From positions 1-64,000 of the forward strand of contig JAGOLX010000023.1 of the NCBI GenBank assembly GCA_017993835.1: a stretch of 64,000 nucleotides of DNA, in the 5' to 3' direction. This DNA comes from Phycisphaerae bacterium. Its GTDB lineage: Bacteria > Planctomycetota > Phycisphaerae > Sedimentisphaerales > Anaerobacaceae. The first letter of the stretch is position 1, and each line of letters opens with the position of its first letter. Shown piece by piece: positions 53,787 to 61,782 of the stretch. The translations under genes were made by a program, and so were the position numbers. Under the pieces are notes generated by a model. That model did not search any database and was not told the origin of the DNA. It was given only the letters and a program-made list of their open reading frames with translations.

Positions 53787-55100
53787 ATGAGGGTGTGTGT
53801 CGTCGGCGTCGGGTACGTCGGCCTTGTGAGCGCTGCGTGTCTGGCCCGCGAAGGCCATACCGTGGTCGGCGTCGATTCCAGCAAGGCGAAGGTGGATCTG
53901 ATCAACGGGGGGATGTCGCCCATCGTGGAGAAGGAGACGCCGGAACTGATCCGGGATGCCGTGGCGAGGGGGGCGCTGCGGGCCACCGTGAGCGCCGAGG
54001 AGGCGGTGCTGGCTTCCGAGCTGACGCTGATCTGCGTGGGGACGCCGAGCCAGGCCAACGGGAACCTGGATCTGAGATACGTGCGCCGGGTCTGCGAGGA
54101 AATCGGCCGGACCCTGCGTGACAAGAAGGAGTTCCACGTCGTGGTCTGTCGGAGCACGGTGTTGCCCGGGACGATGCGCCAGGTTGTGATTCCGCTCCTG
54201 GAGGAGCACTCGGGCAAGAAGGCGGGCAGGGATTTCGGCGTGTGCAACAACCCCGAGTTCCTGCGGGAGGGGACGGCAGTTCACGATTTCTACCATCCGC
54301 CGAAGACCGTCATCGGCGAAACCGATCCCGCGAGCGGAAGCCGGGTCGCCTCGCTGTACGCCATGCTGGATGCACCGCTGTTTCGCACGCAGATCGAGAT
54401 CGGCGAAATGGTCAAGTACGTGGACAACACCTGGCATGCCCTGAAGGTGAGCTTCGCCAACGAGATCGGGGACGTGTGCCGGGCCTTGAAGATAGACAGT
54501 CATGCGGTCATGGACATCTTCTGCCGGGATACGAAGCTCAACCTGTCCTCCTATTACATGAAGCCGGGCTTCGCGTTCGGAGGCTCCTGTCTGCCCAAGG
54601 ACGTCCGGGCCATGACCTACAAGGGCCGAACGCTGGATCTGGATCTGCCCGTTCTCAACGCGATCCTGGACAGCAATCAGATGCAGATCGAGACCGGCCT
54701 GCGCATGATCACGGAACTTGGCAGGAAGAAGATCGGCATCCTGGGCTTCAGCTTCAAGGCCGGCACGGACGATCTTCGAGAGAGTCCGCTGGTCACGGTG
54801 ATCGAGTGCCTGCTGGGCAAGGGATACGACATTCGCGTGTACGACCGGAACGTCAGCATGGCGAAGCTGGTGGGCGCCAACCGGGACTACCTGCTGAACC
54901 ACATCCCTCACATATCGAGACTCATGGTGGAGACCGTCGACGAGGTTCTCGATCATGCGGAGGTGATCGTAGTCGGCAACAAGGCGGAGGAATTCGACCG
55001 CGTTGTGGACCGAGTGAAGGGCGGCCAGGTCGTGGTGGACCTCGTGCGGGTCACCCCGCGAACAACTCAAGAAGGGGTGTACTACGGCATCTGTTGGTGA
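53787..55100 (+). CDS. AlgD-like nucleotide-sugar 6-dehydrogenase (UDP-/GDP-sugar)
   Basis: The protein has 437 residues from the ATG at 53787 (AGAGAGGAC upstream). NAD-binding N-terminus MRVCVVGVGYVGLVSAACLA; the active-site Cys is in KPGFAFGGSCLPKDVRAMTYK (near 268). LNLSSYYMKPGFAFGG and NHIPHISRLMVETVDEV are closest to the GDP-mannose dehydrogenase (AlgD) branch, so it may make GDP-mannuronate rather than UDP-ManNAcA. That assignment needs alignment. It provides uronic acid for the polymer. Confidence 0.85.
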   Translation: MRVCVVGVGYVGLVSAACLAREGHTVVGVDSSKAKVDLINGGMSPIVEKETPELIRDAVARGALRATVSAEEAVLASELTLICVGTPSQANGNLDLRYVRRVCEEIGRTLRDKKEFHVVVCRSTVLPGTMRQVVIPLLEEHSGKKAGRDFGVCNNPEFLREGTAVHDFYHPPKTVIGETDPASGSRVASLYAMLDAPLFRTQIEIGEMVKYVDNTWHALKVSFANEIGDVCRALKIDSHAVMDIFCRDTKLNLSSYYMKPGFAFGGSCLPKDVRAMTYKGRTLDLDLPVLNAILDSNQMQIETGLRMITELGRKKIGILGFSFKAGTDDLRESPLVTVIECLLGKGYDIRVYDRNVSMAKLVGANRDYLLNHIPHISRLMVETVDEVLDHAEVIVVGNKAEEFDRVVDRVKGGQVVVDLVRVTPRTTQEGVYYGICW

Positions 55101-55632
55101 GCCGCATCGGGCCTCCGTTGTCGTGGATGAGAGTCTGCCGGCGTTCGTCGAGGATTTCACAAGGCCGGATCCGATCATTATCGGAACCAGGAGCCTGCGG
55201 GCGGGGATCGAGTGCTTCGCCGCAGGCCGGCCGGCTTCGCCCCTGCGGCAGACGGTTTGCCCCCTGGACGCAGACCGGTCCGAGGCCGGCTGAAACCGAA
55301 ATGCTGATTATGTCCCTCGTCGAGGCGGCCGATGATACGGGCGCGCCCTCGTTGGGCCTGTGTTTATCCGGACCCTGCTGCGAAGCCGTCGGACTGTCGA
55401 TGCCAACGGCGGGGCCGAGACGGAATTGAATTGACTGGAATCGGTTGGAGTGTCGTGGTAGGATAGCCTCTCCACATGCGCCGACGTTGCTCGTGCACGA
55501 AACGGCGTGGGTGCCTCGGGGGTAGACGGCCACAGAGATTCGTTCACGCGACGGAAATGAGCTGTCCCCTTGTCATCAAGGTGGGGATGGCAGGAACGGC
55601 CCCGTGGGGGTCAGTGGGATTGACGGCAACGG
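55101..55632 (+). other. Long intergenic region before the exosortase fusion gene
   Basis: This 532-bp gap separates the dehydrogenase and exosortase genes. A possible extended -10 (TGGTAGGAT) lies at 55457-55464 without a good -35. A small hairpin (CCTTG at 55568-55572, CAAGG at 55577-55581) is near the downstream start. No supported gene was seen. The break suggests that the export and assembly genes have their own promoter. Confidence 0.5.
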
Positions 55633-57639
55633 ATGACCGGTAGAAGCACACTGTCGCAGCTTGATCTCCGCACGATTGTGCTCGTCGGCGGACGGGACTT
55701 CGGGCGATGCCCGCTGGCTTCGCGTCTGCCTGCGGCGCTGTGGCCGATCGGGGACCGGCCCGCGCTGGCGCGCCTGCTGGATCATCTTGCGAGGGAAGGG
55801 GTTCCGCGTGCGTCCGTCTGTTGCGATGCCTCCATGGCACAGGACGTGGCGTCCTTCTGTCGGGGCAGCCGACTGGCGACGACTGTCGTGCCGGAGGAAC
55901 TGATGGGGGGAACCGGAGGGTGCCTGCGGGATGCGGCGTCCGCCGACCCCGGGGAACTGATTCTAGTGCTTTCCGCCAGTATGGCTGTGCCGCCGCCCCT
56001 GGCCGATCTGATCGAAGCGCACCGGTCCAGCGGCGCGGAGATGACCGTGGTTTTCAACCCCGGACGGGCGGACGACGGATCGCTCGGCCCGTCGGCGGAG
56101 ATATTCGTGTGTCGGCCGCAGGTGCTCGAACGTATTCCCGCAGGGGGGTACTCGGACATCAAGGAAGGCGTGATTCCGTCGGTCGTGCGGGCTGGCGGGG
56201 TGGTTCGCCCGTACGTGCTGGAGCGGCCGGTGGGGAACTTCAGAGAACGCCAGGGATATCTGGACGCGGTCGAGGTCTTCCTTTCCGTGGGAGAGCCTGA
56301 CGGCGCCAGTTCAGTCGTTTGCGGCGACTCGCAGGGCGGGCCGATACGCGTGGGCTTGGGCGCTTTGGTGCATCCGCAAGCCCGGATATGCGGACCTGTC
56401 TTGATCGGGGAGCACGCCCAGGTCCGGGAGGATGCTGTTGTGATCGGCCCTGCTATTCTCGGGCCGGGTGTTGTCGTGGGCGAGAAGAGCGTCGTAGTTC
56501 GAAGTGCTTTGTGGACGGGGGTTTCTGTGGGCAGGAGTTGCGAGATTCGCGAATCGATCCTGGGTTTCCGCGTGAAGGTGCTGGATGGTGCGGGCGTGAT
56601 CGGTCGTGCTGTGTCCTCGGCATTCTCGGGGCGCGATGCGGAGGACGGGAGGCCGTCCCCGTGTGGCTCCGCGGGCGGGCCTGGCCGTTTCATGAGGTCG
56701 TTGCCGGGTCGTTGGCTTGGGGGATCGAGCGAGGGATCGGGGCTTCCGCGGGCAGGAGTGACTGTGATTCTGGCCGCGGCGGCTGTCGTGATCTCGCTGC
56801 TGTGGTCGTACTGGCCTACGATGCGGGACCTGATCCGAGAGTGGCGCACGAGCCAGGAGTACTCCTCCGGGATGCTCGTTCCCTTCCTGGCCATCTACGT
56901 AGTCTGGTCGCGTCGCCAGGAGATGGGTTCGGCGACGCTTCGTCCGGCCCTGCTCTGGGGCGCCGGGGCTCTGCTTCTCGCCCAGGTGTGCCGGGGGCTC
57001 GGATTGTACTATATGTATCGGTCCGGCGAGCGGTTGTCTCTGGTCTTGTCCGTCGCAGCCTTGGTGCTGCTGATGATGGGCTGGGGATACCTGAAGAAGC
57101 TGTGGCCCGTCCTGGTCTTCCTGTGCCTGATGCTGCCCTGGCCGAATCGGATTCAGGCGGCGGTTTCGCTGCCTTTGCAGCGGTGGGCGACCAGTTCTGC
57201 CGTCTTCTGTCTGGAACTGGGCGGCTGGGACATCGTGCGCAGCGGTAACACCATCGACATCGAGGGGACCAAGGTGGCCGTGGCGGAGGCGTGCAACGGG
57301 CTCAGGATGATCACCGCGTTCTTCGTGATCAGTGCACTGGTCGTGCTGCTGACACGGCGGTCGTGGTGGGAAAAATTGATCGTTCTGTTGTCGAGCGTCC
57401 CGATCGCACTGCTGTGCAATACCGTCCGATTGGTGGTGACGGCCTTGCTCTATACTGTGGTGGAGAGCACGGTATGGAGAGACCGGATTCACGATGGCGA
57501 CGGATACGCCATGATGCCTCTGGCGCTGGCGATGGTGGTGGGGGAGTTGTGGCTGCTGTCTCGGCTGACCACGCCTCCCATGGAAATTGAACCGGCGATC
57601 GTCTCGCGACGACAACCTCAGCATGTACCCGACCCTTGA
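55633..57639 (+). CDS. Exosortase fused to an N-terminal sugar-nucleotidyltransferase-like domain
   Basis: The protein has 668 residues. Residues 1-330 resemble NDP-sugar pyrophosphorylases (LPAALWPIGDRPALARLLDHL; ELMGGTGGCLRDA; ILVLSASMAV) and then a left-handed beta-helix (GPVLIGEHAQVREDAVVIGPAI). The usual GxGTRL P-loop is degenerate. Residues about 380-650 are a multi-pass EpsH-type exosortase with all three catalytic elements: AEACNGLR (Cys near 554), NTVRLV (Arg near 598) and RIHDGDGYAMMP (His near 621). Exosortases cleave PEP-CTERM-type signals on secreted proteins. No PEP-CTERM substrate is in the window. The fusion is unusual. Confidence 0.85.
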   Translation: MTGRSTLSQLDLRTIVLVGGRDFGRCPLASRLPAALWPIGDRPALARLLDHLAREGVPRASVCCDASMAQDVASFCRGSRLATTVVPEELMGGTGGCLRDAASADPGELILVLSASMAVPPPLADLIEAHRSSGAEMTVVFNPGRADDGSLGPSAEIFVCRPQVLERIPAGGYSDIKEGVIPSVVRAGGVVRPYVLERPVGNFRERQGYLDAVEVFLSVGEPDGASSVVCGDSQGGPIRVGLGALVHPQARICGPVLIGEHAQVREDAVVIGPAILGPGVVVGEKSVVVRSALWTGVSVGRSCEIRESILGFRVKVLDGAGVIGRAVSSAFSGRDAEDGRPSPCGSAGGPGRFMRSLPGRWLGGSSEGSGLPRAGVTVILAAAAVVISLLWSYWPTMRDLIREWRTSQEYSSGMLVPFLAIYVVWSRRQEMGSATLRPALLWGAGALLLAQVCRGLGLYYMYRSGERLSLVLSVAALVLLMMGWGYLKKLWPVLVFLCLMLPWPNRIQAAVSLPLQRWATSSAVFCLELGGWDIVRSGNTIDIEGTKVAVAEACNGLRMITAFFVISALVVLLTRRSWWEKLIVLLSSVPIALLCNTVRLVVTALLYTVVESTVWRDRIHDGDGYAMMPLALAMVVGELWLLSRLTTPPMEIEPAIVSRRQPQHVPDP

Positions 57640-57658
57640 GTACTGGGAGAACTGATTT

Positions 57659-59971
57659 ATGAACAACCTGGAGAAATATCTGGATCAGGTGATCGAGCAG
57701 AAGCCGGTGGTCAGCGAGCCGCCAGCCGAGGTCCAGGAGCCGCCGACCACGAATGTGCTGGACAGCCTGCGGAAGCGATGGCCGATCATCCTGGTCACCG
57801 CGATTGTGATTTGCGCCGTGGGATTGCCTGCGATCTGGTTCCTGGTGGAGCCGATGTACGTCGTGCAGGGCTCGGTGAAGATCAAACAGGCGGTCCCGAG
57901 CGTGTTGACGGGCAAGCTGGAGACCGGTGAAGCCACCAACTACGCGTTGTTCGTCAATACGCAGGTCCAACTGATGATGACGGATCCGACCAGTCTCCAG
58001 GGTGTCCTCGACGAGCTGGTGCCGAGGAACCTGGCTTTCTTCAGTGGCCAGCCCCGCAACCGGATCGAGAGGCTTATCGCCCGGGTCCTCCCGAGCCACC
58101 CGGTCCCGCCGGAGGAGATCCTTAGACGGGCCATCGCCAGCAGGGAGATCGCCGCAGTCCAGCTCAAGAACACCGAACTCGTGGCTGTCACGATGACGGG
58201 CTACGATCTCAATGAGGCCAAGACTATCGTCAACACGTTCCTTCGCATCTATGTGAATCGGTCTACGTTGGCGTCCAAGACGGGCGATGCGCAGAGCATC
58301 GCCATGCTCGAGAACCAGTTGAGGGAACTCAACAAGGAGATCGAGCAAGGACGCAATCGGATGAGAGCGGCGGCGGAGCAGAACGCTGCGACGGTGCTCG
58401 ATCCGAACGACCGACTGGATCAGGAACTGGTGCTCAACCGTCTGAGTCTGCTGCAGAAGGAGCTGCTCCGTCTCGAGGCCCAGAGGGTCCAGCTCGAGGG
58501 AGACATCCTCACCTTCGATCCCAATATGCGCCCCCAGATGACGCCGGAACAGACGGTTGCTGCTCGCATGGCCTACGTCAGCGCCGATCCCCGAGTCAAG
58601 GAACTGACCACCAATGTGGTTGCGATGGAGCGGGATTTGATCGTGGCCCGCCAGACGCAATTGCCGGCCTACCCGGCCCTCCAACAGAAAGAGGCCACGC
58701 TGGAAGCACTGAAGGAGAAGCTCAAGGAACGCGAGGACGCACTGGCACAGGAGTTCGACAACAGTTGGCAGAAGCAGCGGGATGAGGTCGTGGCGCAAAG
58801 GAAGAGACTGGCGCCGGAGGAACTCCGACAGATTGAAGCCCGCATCGCCCAGGTCAAGCAGATGTTGGAGGAGCAGAATCTGAAGCTGACGGATGTCGCG
58901 AAGAGCAAGCTGGGCATCCAGGGCCTCACCGTCGATCTGGCACTGAAGGAGGAGATGCGCGACCAGGTGGTCAGGCGGATTGACCTGATCAAGATGGAAC
59001 AGCAGCGAGCGCCTCAGGTGATCGGTCCATACGACGCCACGCTGGTGGCGGAACAGGACAAACGGCCCAAGATGGCAGGTGTGGTCGTGTTCGCGGCCCT
59101 GGGGTGCGGCGTCGGCCTGGCGTTCCTGCGGGACAAGATGGACAAGACGCTCCAGACCCCGTCGGACATCACCCGTCAGACCGAGCTGGCGATTCTGGGG
59201 ACCACGACGAGTTCCCGGACCATCAAGCCGGCCTTGTTCGCCGAGCAGATCGCGGGGGATTACCAGACCATTCGGACCAACCTTGGGTTGTTGTACAATG
59301 GGGGGATGCCCAAGCGTCTGGTCATCAGCAGCGCCGGGATGCGCGAAGGCAAGACGACGTTTGCGGTCAACCTGGCGACGAGCCTGGCCAAGTCGGGCAA
59401 GAAGGTCCTTTTGATCGACGGGGACCTGCGCAAGCCCGACATCGGGCACATGCTCAACATCCTGAACTGCGAGGGCGGGCTCCAGAACGTCCTCCTGGGC
59501 GAGGACCCCGCGGGGATCGTATGCGTGATGCCGACGAGCGGTCTTCATGTGCTGGCTGCCAATCCCCGCTACTTGGGGGACGCCTACGAGTTGCTGACTT
59601 CGTCGACGGCCGCCGATCAGATGGAGCGATTGACGCGCGAGTACGATCACATCATCGTGGACAGCCCGCCGACGCTGGCCTTCCCGGACGCCCTCGTCTG
59701 GGCCAAACTCACCGACGCGGTCATCCTGGTGAGCTTTGCCGGCCAGACGACGGGCCCCGATCTCAAGGAGACCAAGGAGCGATTCGCTCGCATCCGCGCG
59801 CGAGTCCTGGGAGCGGTCCTGAGCAACGTTCCGGCGGATCAGGGTCTCTACAATTACACCTGCAACTACCGATCCCGTGCGGCGCAGGCCGGTCGCCCGG
59901 CGGGCAAACCGAAGAAGATGCTGTTGACATCCACGGCCCAGGGCGGTGGGGAACACCCGCCTGAGGCGTGA
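57659..59971 (+). CDS. Wzc-like polysaccharide co-polymerase with tyrosine-kinase domain
   Basis: The protein has 770 residues. N-terminal TM (about 40-62, WPIILVTAIVICAVGLPAIWF), periplasmic Wzz domain, long coiled coils (about 220-250 and 330-440), a second TM (about 460-480, GVVVFAALGCGVGLAFL), then a cytoplasmic BY-kinase: Walker A AGMREGKTTFAVNLA (near 560), A' VLLIDGDLRKPDI, B HIIVDSPPTLAFPDA. A Tyr-rich tail is short (LYNYTCNYRSR), so kinase regulation may be modest. It controls chain length and export of the polymer. GGGAG lies 9 nt before the ATG. Confidence 0.9.
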   Translation: MNNLEKYLDQVIEQKPVVSEPPAEVQEPPTTNVLDSLRKRWPIILVTAIVICAVGLPAIWFLVEPMYVVQGSVKIKQAVPSVLTGKLETGEATNYALFVNTQVQLMMTDPTSLQGVLDELVPRNLAFFSGQPRNRIERLIARVLPSHPVPPEEILRRAIASREIAAVQLKNTELVAVTMTGYDLNEAKTIVNTFLRIYVNRSTLASKTGDAQSIAMLENQLRELNKEIEQGRNRMRAAAEQNAATVLDPNDRLDQELVLNRLSLLQKELLRLEAQRVQLEGDILTFDPNMRPQMTPEQTVAARMAYVSADPRVKELTTNVVAMERDLIVARQTQLPAYPALQQKEATLEALKEKLKEREDALAQEFDNSWQKQRDEVVAQRKRLAPEELRQIEARIAQVKQMLEEQNLKLTDVAKSKLGIQGLTVDLALKEEMRDQVVRRIDLIKMEQQRAPQVIGPYDATLVAEQDKRPKMAGVVVFAALGCGVGLAFLRDKMDKTLQTPSDITRQTELAILGTTTSSRTIKPALFAEQIAGDYQTIRTNLGLLYNGGMPKRLVISSAGMREGKTTFAVNLATSLAKSGKKVLLIDGDLRKPDIGHMLNILNCEGGLQNVLLGEDPAGIVCVMPTSGLHVLAANPRYLGDAYELLTSSTAADQMERLTREYDHIIVDSPPTLAFPDALVWAKLTDAVILVSFAGQTTGPDLKETKERFARIRARVLGAVLSNVPADQGLYNYTCNYRSRAAQAGRPAGKPKKMLLTSTAQGGGEHPPEA

Positions 59972-60016
59972 GTTGTGCCTGCCAGATGCCCGACGGGAGC
60001 GTAGTCTGATCTGACC

Positions 60017-61669
60017 ATGCGATTGATTGTCGTTCGAGAATCCGCAGAAAGCAGCGCCGGCGGCAGGATGAACCCGCTCCGGTATGCTCTGTCCACGAAT
60101 CCTCTGGATCGCGCGGTTCGGGAGGGAGTCGATCACCTCTGGCGCTGCGGGCGAAACCTCAGCGGTCTCGGGACACCCGGCGGGGCGGACTCGACCGAGT
60201 CGCAGTGGATTCTTCCCGGCGCATGGTGTGCCGATCTGCCTGCGGGGCATCAGCCGAGCGCGTCTTACGAGCACTTCCAAGCGGGGGGTGTGCGTGGATA
60301 CGACGCCCGGGGCAACGACCCGTGGGTCGTCGTTACGGAAGGACGTTTCGCGACGTGCCTGGACCTGGAGGTTCTGACGCGCCTGACGGCGGCGACAGAC
60401 GCCGACGTGATGGCCGTGAATGCGACCTCGGATCTGCTCGCATATCGCGAGCGAGTTCGTCTCACGCCGGACAACGAAGTAGCCGGCTTCCGACGTCTGT
60501 TCGCCGATGGCGTCTCGCGGACCCCCGTGCCGGCGAGCTGGCCTCATCATCTGCTCGTTCGGCCGCGGGTGTTTGAGTCCTTGGTCAAGCCGAGTCTGCT
60601 GGGCAGTTTCAGCGCCCTGGTTGACCAGTGTCGCGCGCAGGGCATCAGAATGCAGGCGGTGGACGTTGCCGGAACGGCCTTTGATCTGGAATCCGAGGAG
60701 GGAATTCTGGCTGTGTGTGAGGTGGCCCTGGACCACGTGCAGACGCCCCGGGAGGTCGGTGCTGCCGGCGACTCGCGCCGGTTCATTGGTCCCGTGCTCG
60801 TCGGAGAACGGGTGATCGTCGAGCCCGGCGCCGTGGTGGCGGGCCCGGCCATCCTGTGCGATGACAGTGTCGTCGGGCGGGGCGCCGTGGTGGACGCTTC
60901 GATTGTCGGGTCGAGCGTTCGCGTCGATCCGGGCCGGGTCGTCCGAAACCGCCTGGCTACGACGTCGGAACCGCCGGGGAGCGACGGGAAAACGCGATGC
61001 ACACCTGCGCGGGCTTGCGTCCCGCAGGAAAGCGCGTTTCGGCCTTGGTCGAGATTCTCTTACGTGCGGTGCTTCAAACGGGCGATGGATGTGCTGGCGG
61101 CGACGTTCGTGCTGGTTCTGTTTGCGCCCGTGTTCCCCGTGATCGCCTTGGCGGTGCGGATGAGTTCGCCGGGGCCGGTCTTCTTCAGAGACAAGCGTCA
61201 GGGGTTCCACGGGCGCATGTTCGGCTGCATCAAGTTCCGCACGATGCGGCAGGGCGCCGACAAGATCCAGGAGAAGCTGCGATTTGTCTGCGAGGTGGAC
61301 GGTCCTCAGTTCAAGATGGCCGACGACCCCCGCATCACGACGGTCGGCCGGTTCCTCCGGGAGACTTACCTGGACGAGATCCCGCAGTTCTTCAATGTGT
61401 TGTGCGGGCAGATGAGCATGGTGGGTCCCCGTCCCTCGCCGGAATCGGAGAACACGCTGTGTCCCATGTGGCGGGATGCGAGGCTTTCGGTCCGCCCAGG
61501 CATCACCGGTCTGTGGCAGGTCCGTCGAACCCGCGCGGAACACAAGGATTTCCAGGAGTGGATTCACTACGATACGCAGTACGTTCGGGACCTCTCGCCG
61601 GGACTGGATCTGTGGATCTGCTGGCGGACGTTCCGACGGATGGTGGAAAATTTCGTGAATCAGTTCTGA
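60017..61669 (+). CDS. WcaJ-like priming sugar transferase with N-terminal pyrophosphorylase-like/hexapeptide fusion
   Basis: The protein has 550 residues. Residues about 1-230 are a degenerate nucleotidyltransferase-like region (MRLIVVRESAES; TRLTAATDADVMAVNATSDL), followed by hexapeptide repeats (GPVLVGERVIVEPGAVVAGPAILCDDSVVG), then the bacterial sugar transferase domain from about 350: FKRAMDVLAATFVLVLFAPVFPVIALAVR, GPVFFRDKRQGFHGRMFGCIKFRTM, DEIPQFFNVLCGQMSMVGPRPSP, RPGITGLWQV. It would start repeat-unit synthesis by transferring a sugar phosphate to undecaprenyl phosphate. The N-terminal arrangement echoes the exosortase fusion. Confidence 0.85.
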   Translation: MRLIVVRESAESSAGGRMNPLRYALSTNPLDRAVREGVDHLWRCGRNLSGLGTPGGADSTESQWILPGAWCADLPAGHQPSASYEHFQAGGVRGYDARGNDPWVVVTEGRFATCLDLEVLTRLTAATDADVMAVNATSDLLAYRERVRLTPDNEVAGFRRLFADGVSRTPVPASWPHHLLVRPRVFESLVKPSLLGSFSALVDQCRAQGIRMQAVDVAGTAFDLESEEGILAVCEVALDHVQTPREVGAAGDSRRFIGPVLVGERVIVEPGAVVAGPAILCDDSVVGRGAVVDASIVGSSVRVDPGRVVRNRLATTSEPPGSDGKTRCTPARACVPQESAFRPWSRFSYVRCFKRAMDVLAATFVLVLFAPVFPVIALAVRMSSPGPVFFRDKRQGFHGRMFGCIKFRTMRQGADKIQEKLRFVCEVDGPQFKMADDPRITTVGRFLRETYLDEIPQFFNVLCGQMSMVGPRPSPESENTLCPMWRDARLSVRPGITGLWQVRRTRAEHKDFQEWIHYDTQYVRDLSPGLDLWICWRTFRRMVENFVNQF

Positions 61670-61782
61670 GAGGAAGACGCGGGCATCCTGCCGGACCCGA
61701 GTTCGGGTCTGTCGGGTCCTGAACGCGGACCCTCTCGGCAGATGTGCGAATGCCTCGCAGGGAAGTTGGAAAGGGCGGGTCA

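Noticed and set aside
55101-55632. Known c-di-GMP or other riboswitch before the exosortase fusion
   Set aside because: The conserved core sequences of the common classes were not found on inspection; only small generic hairpins are present.
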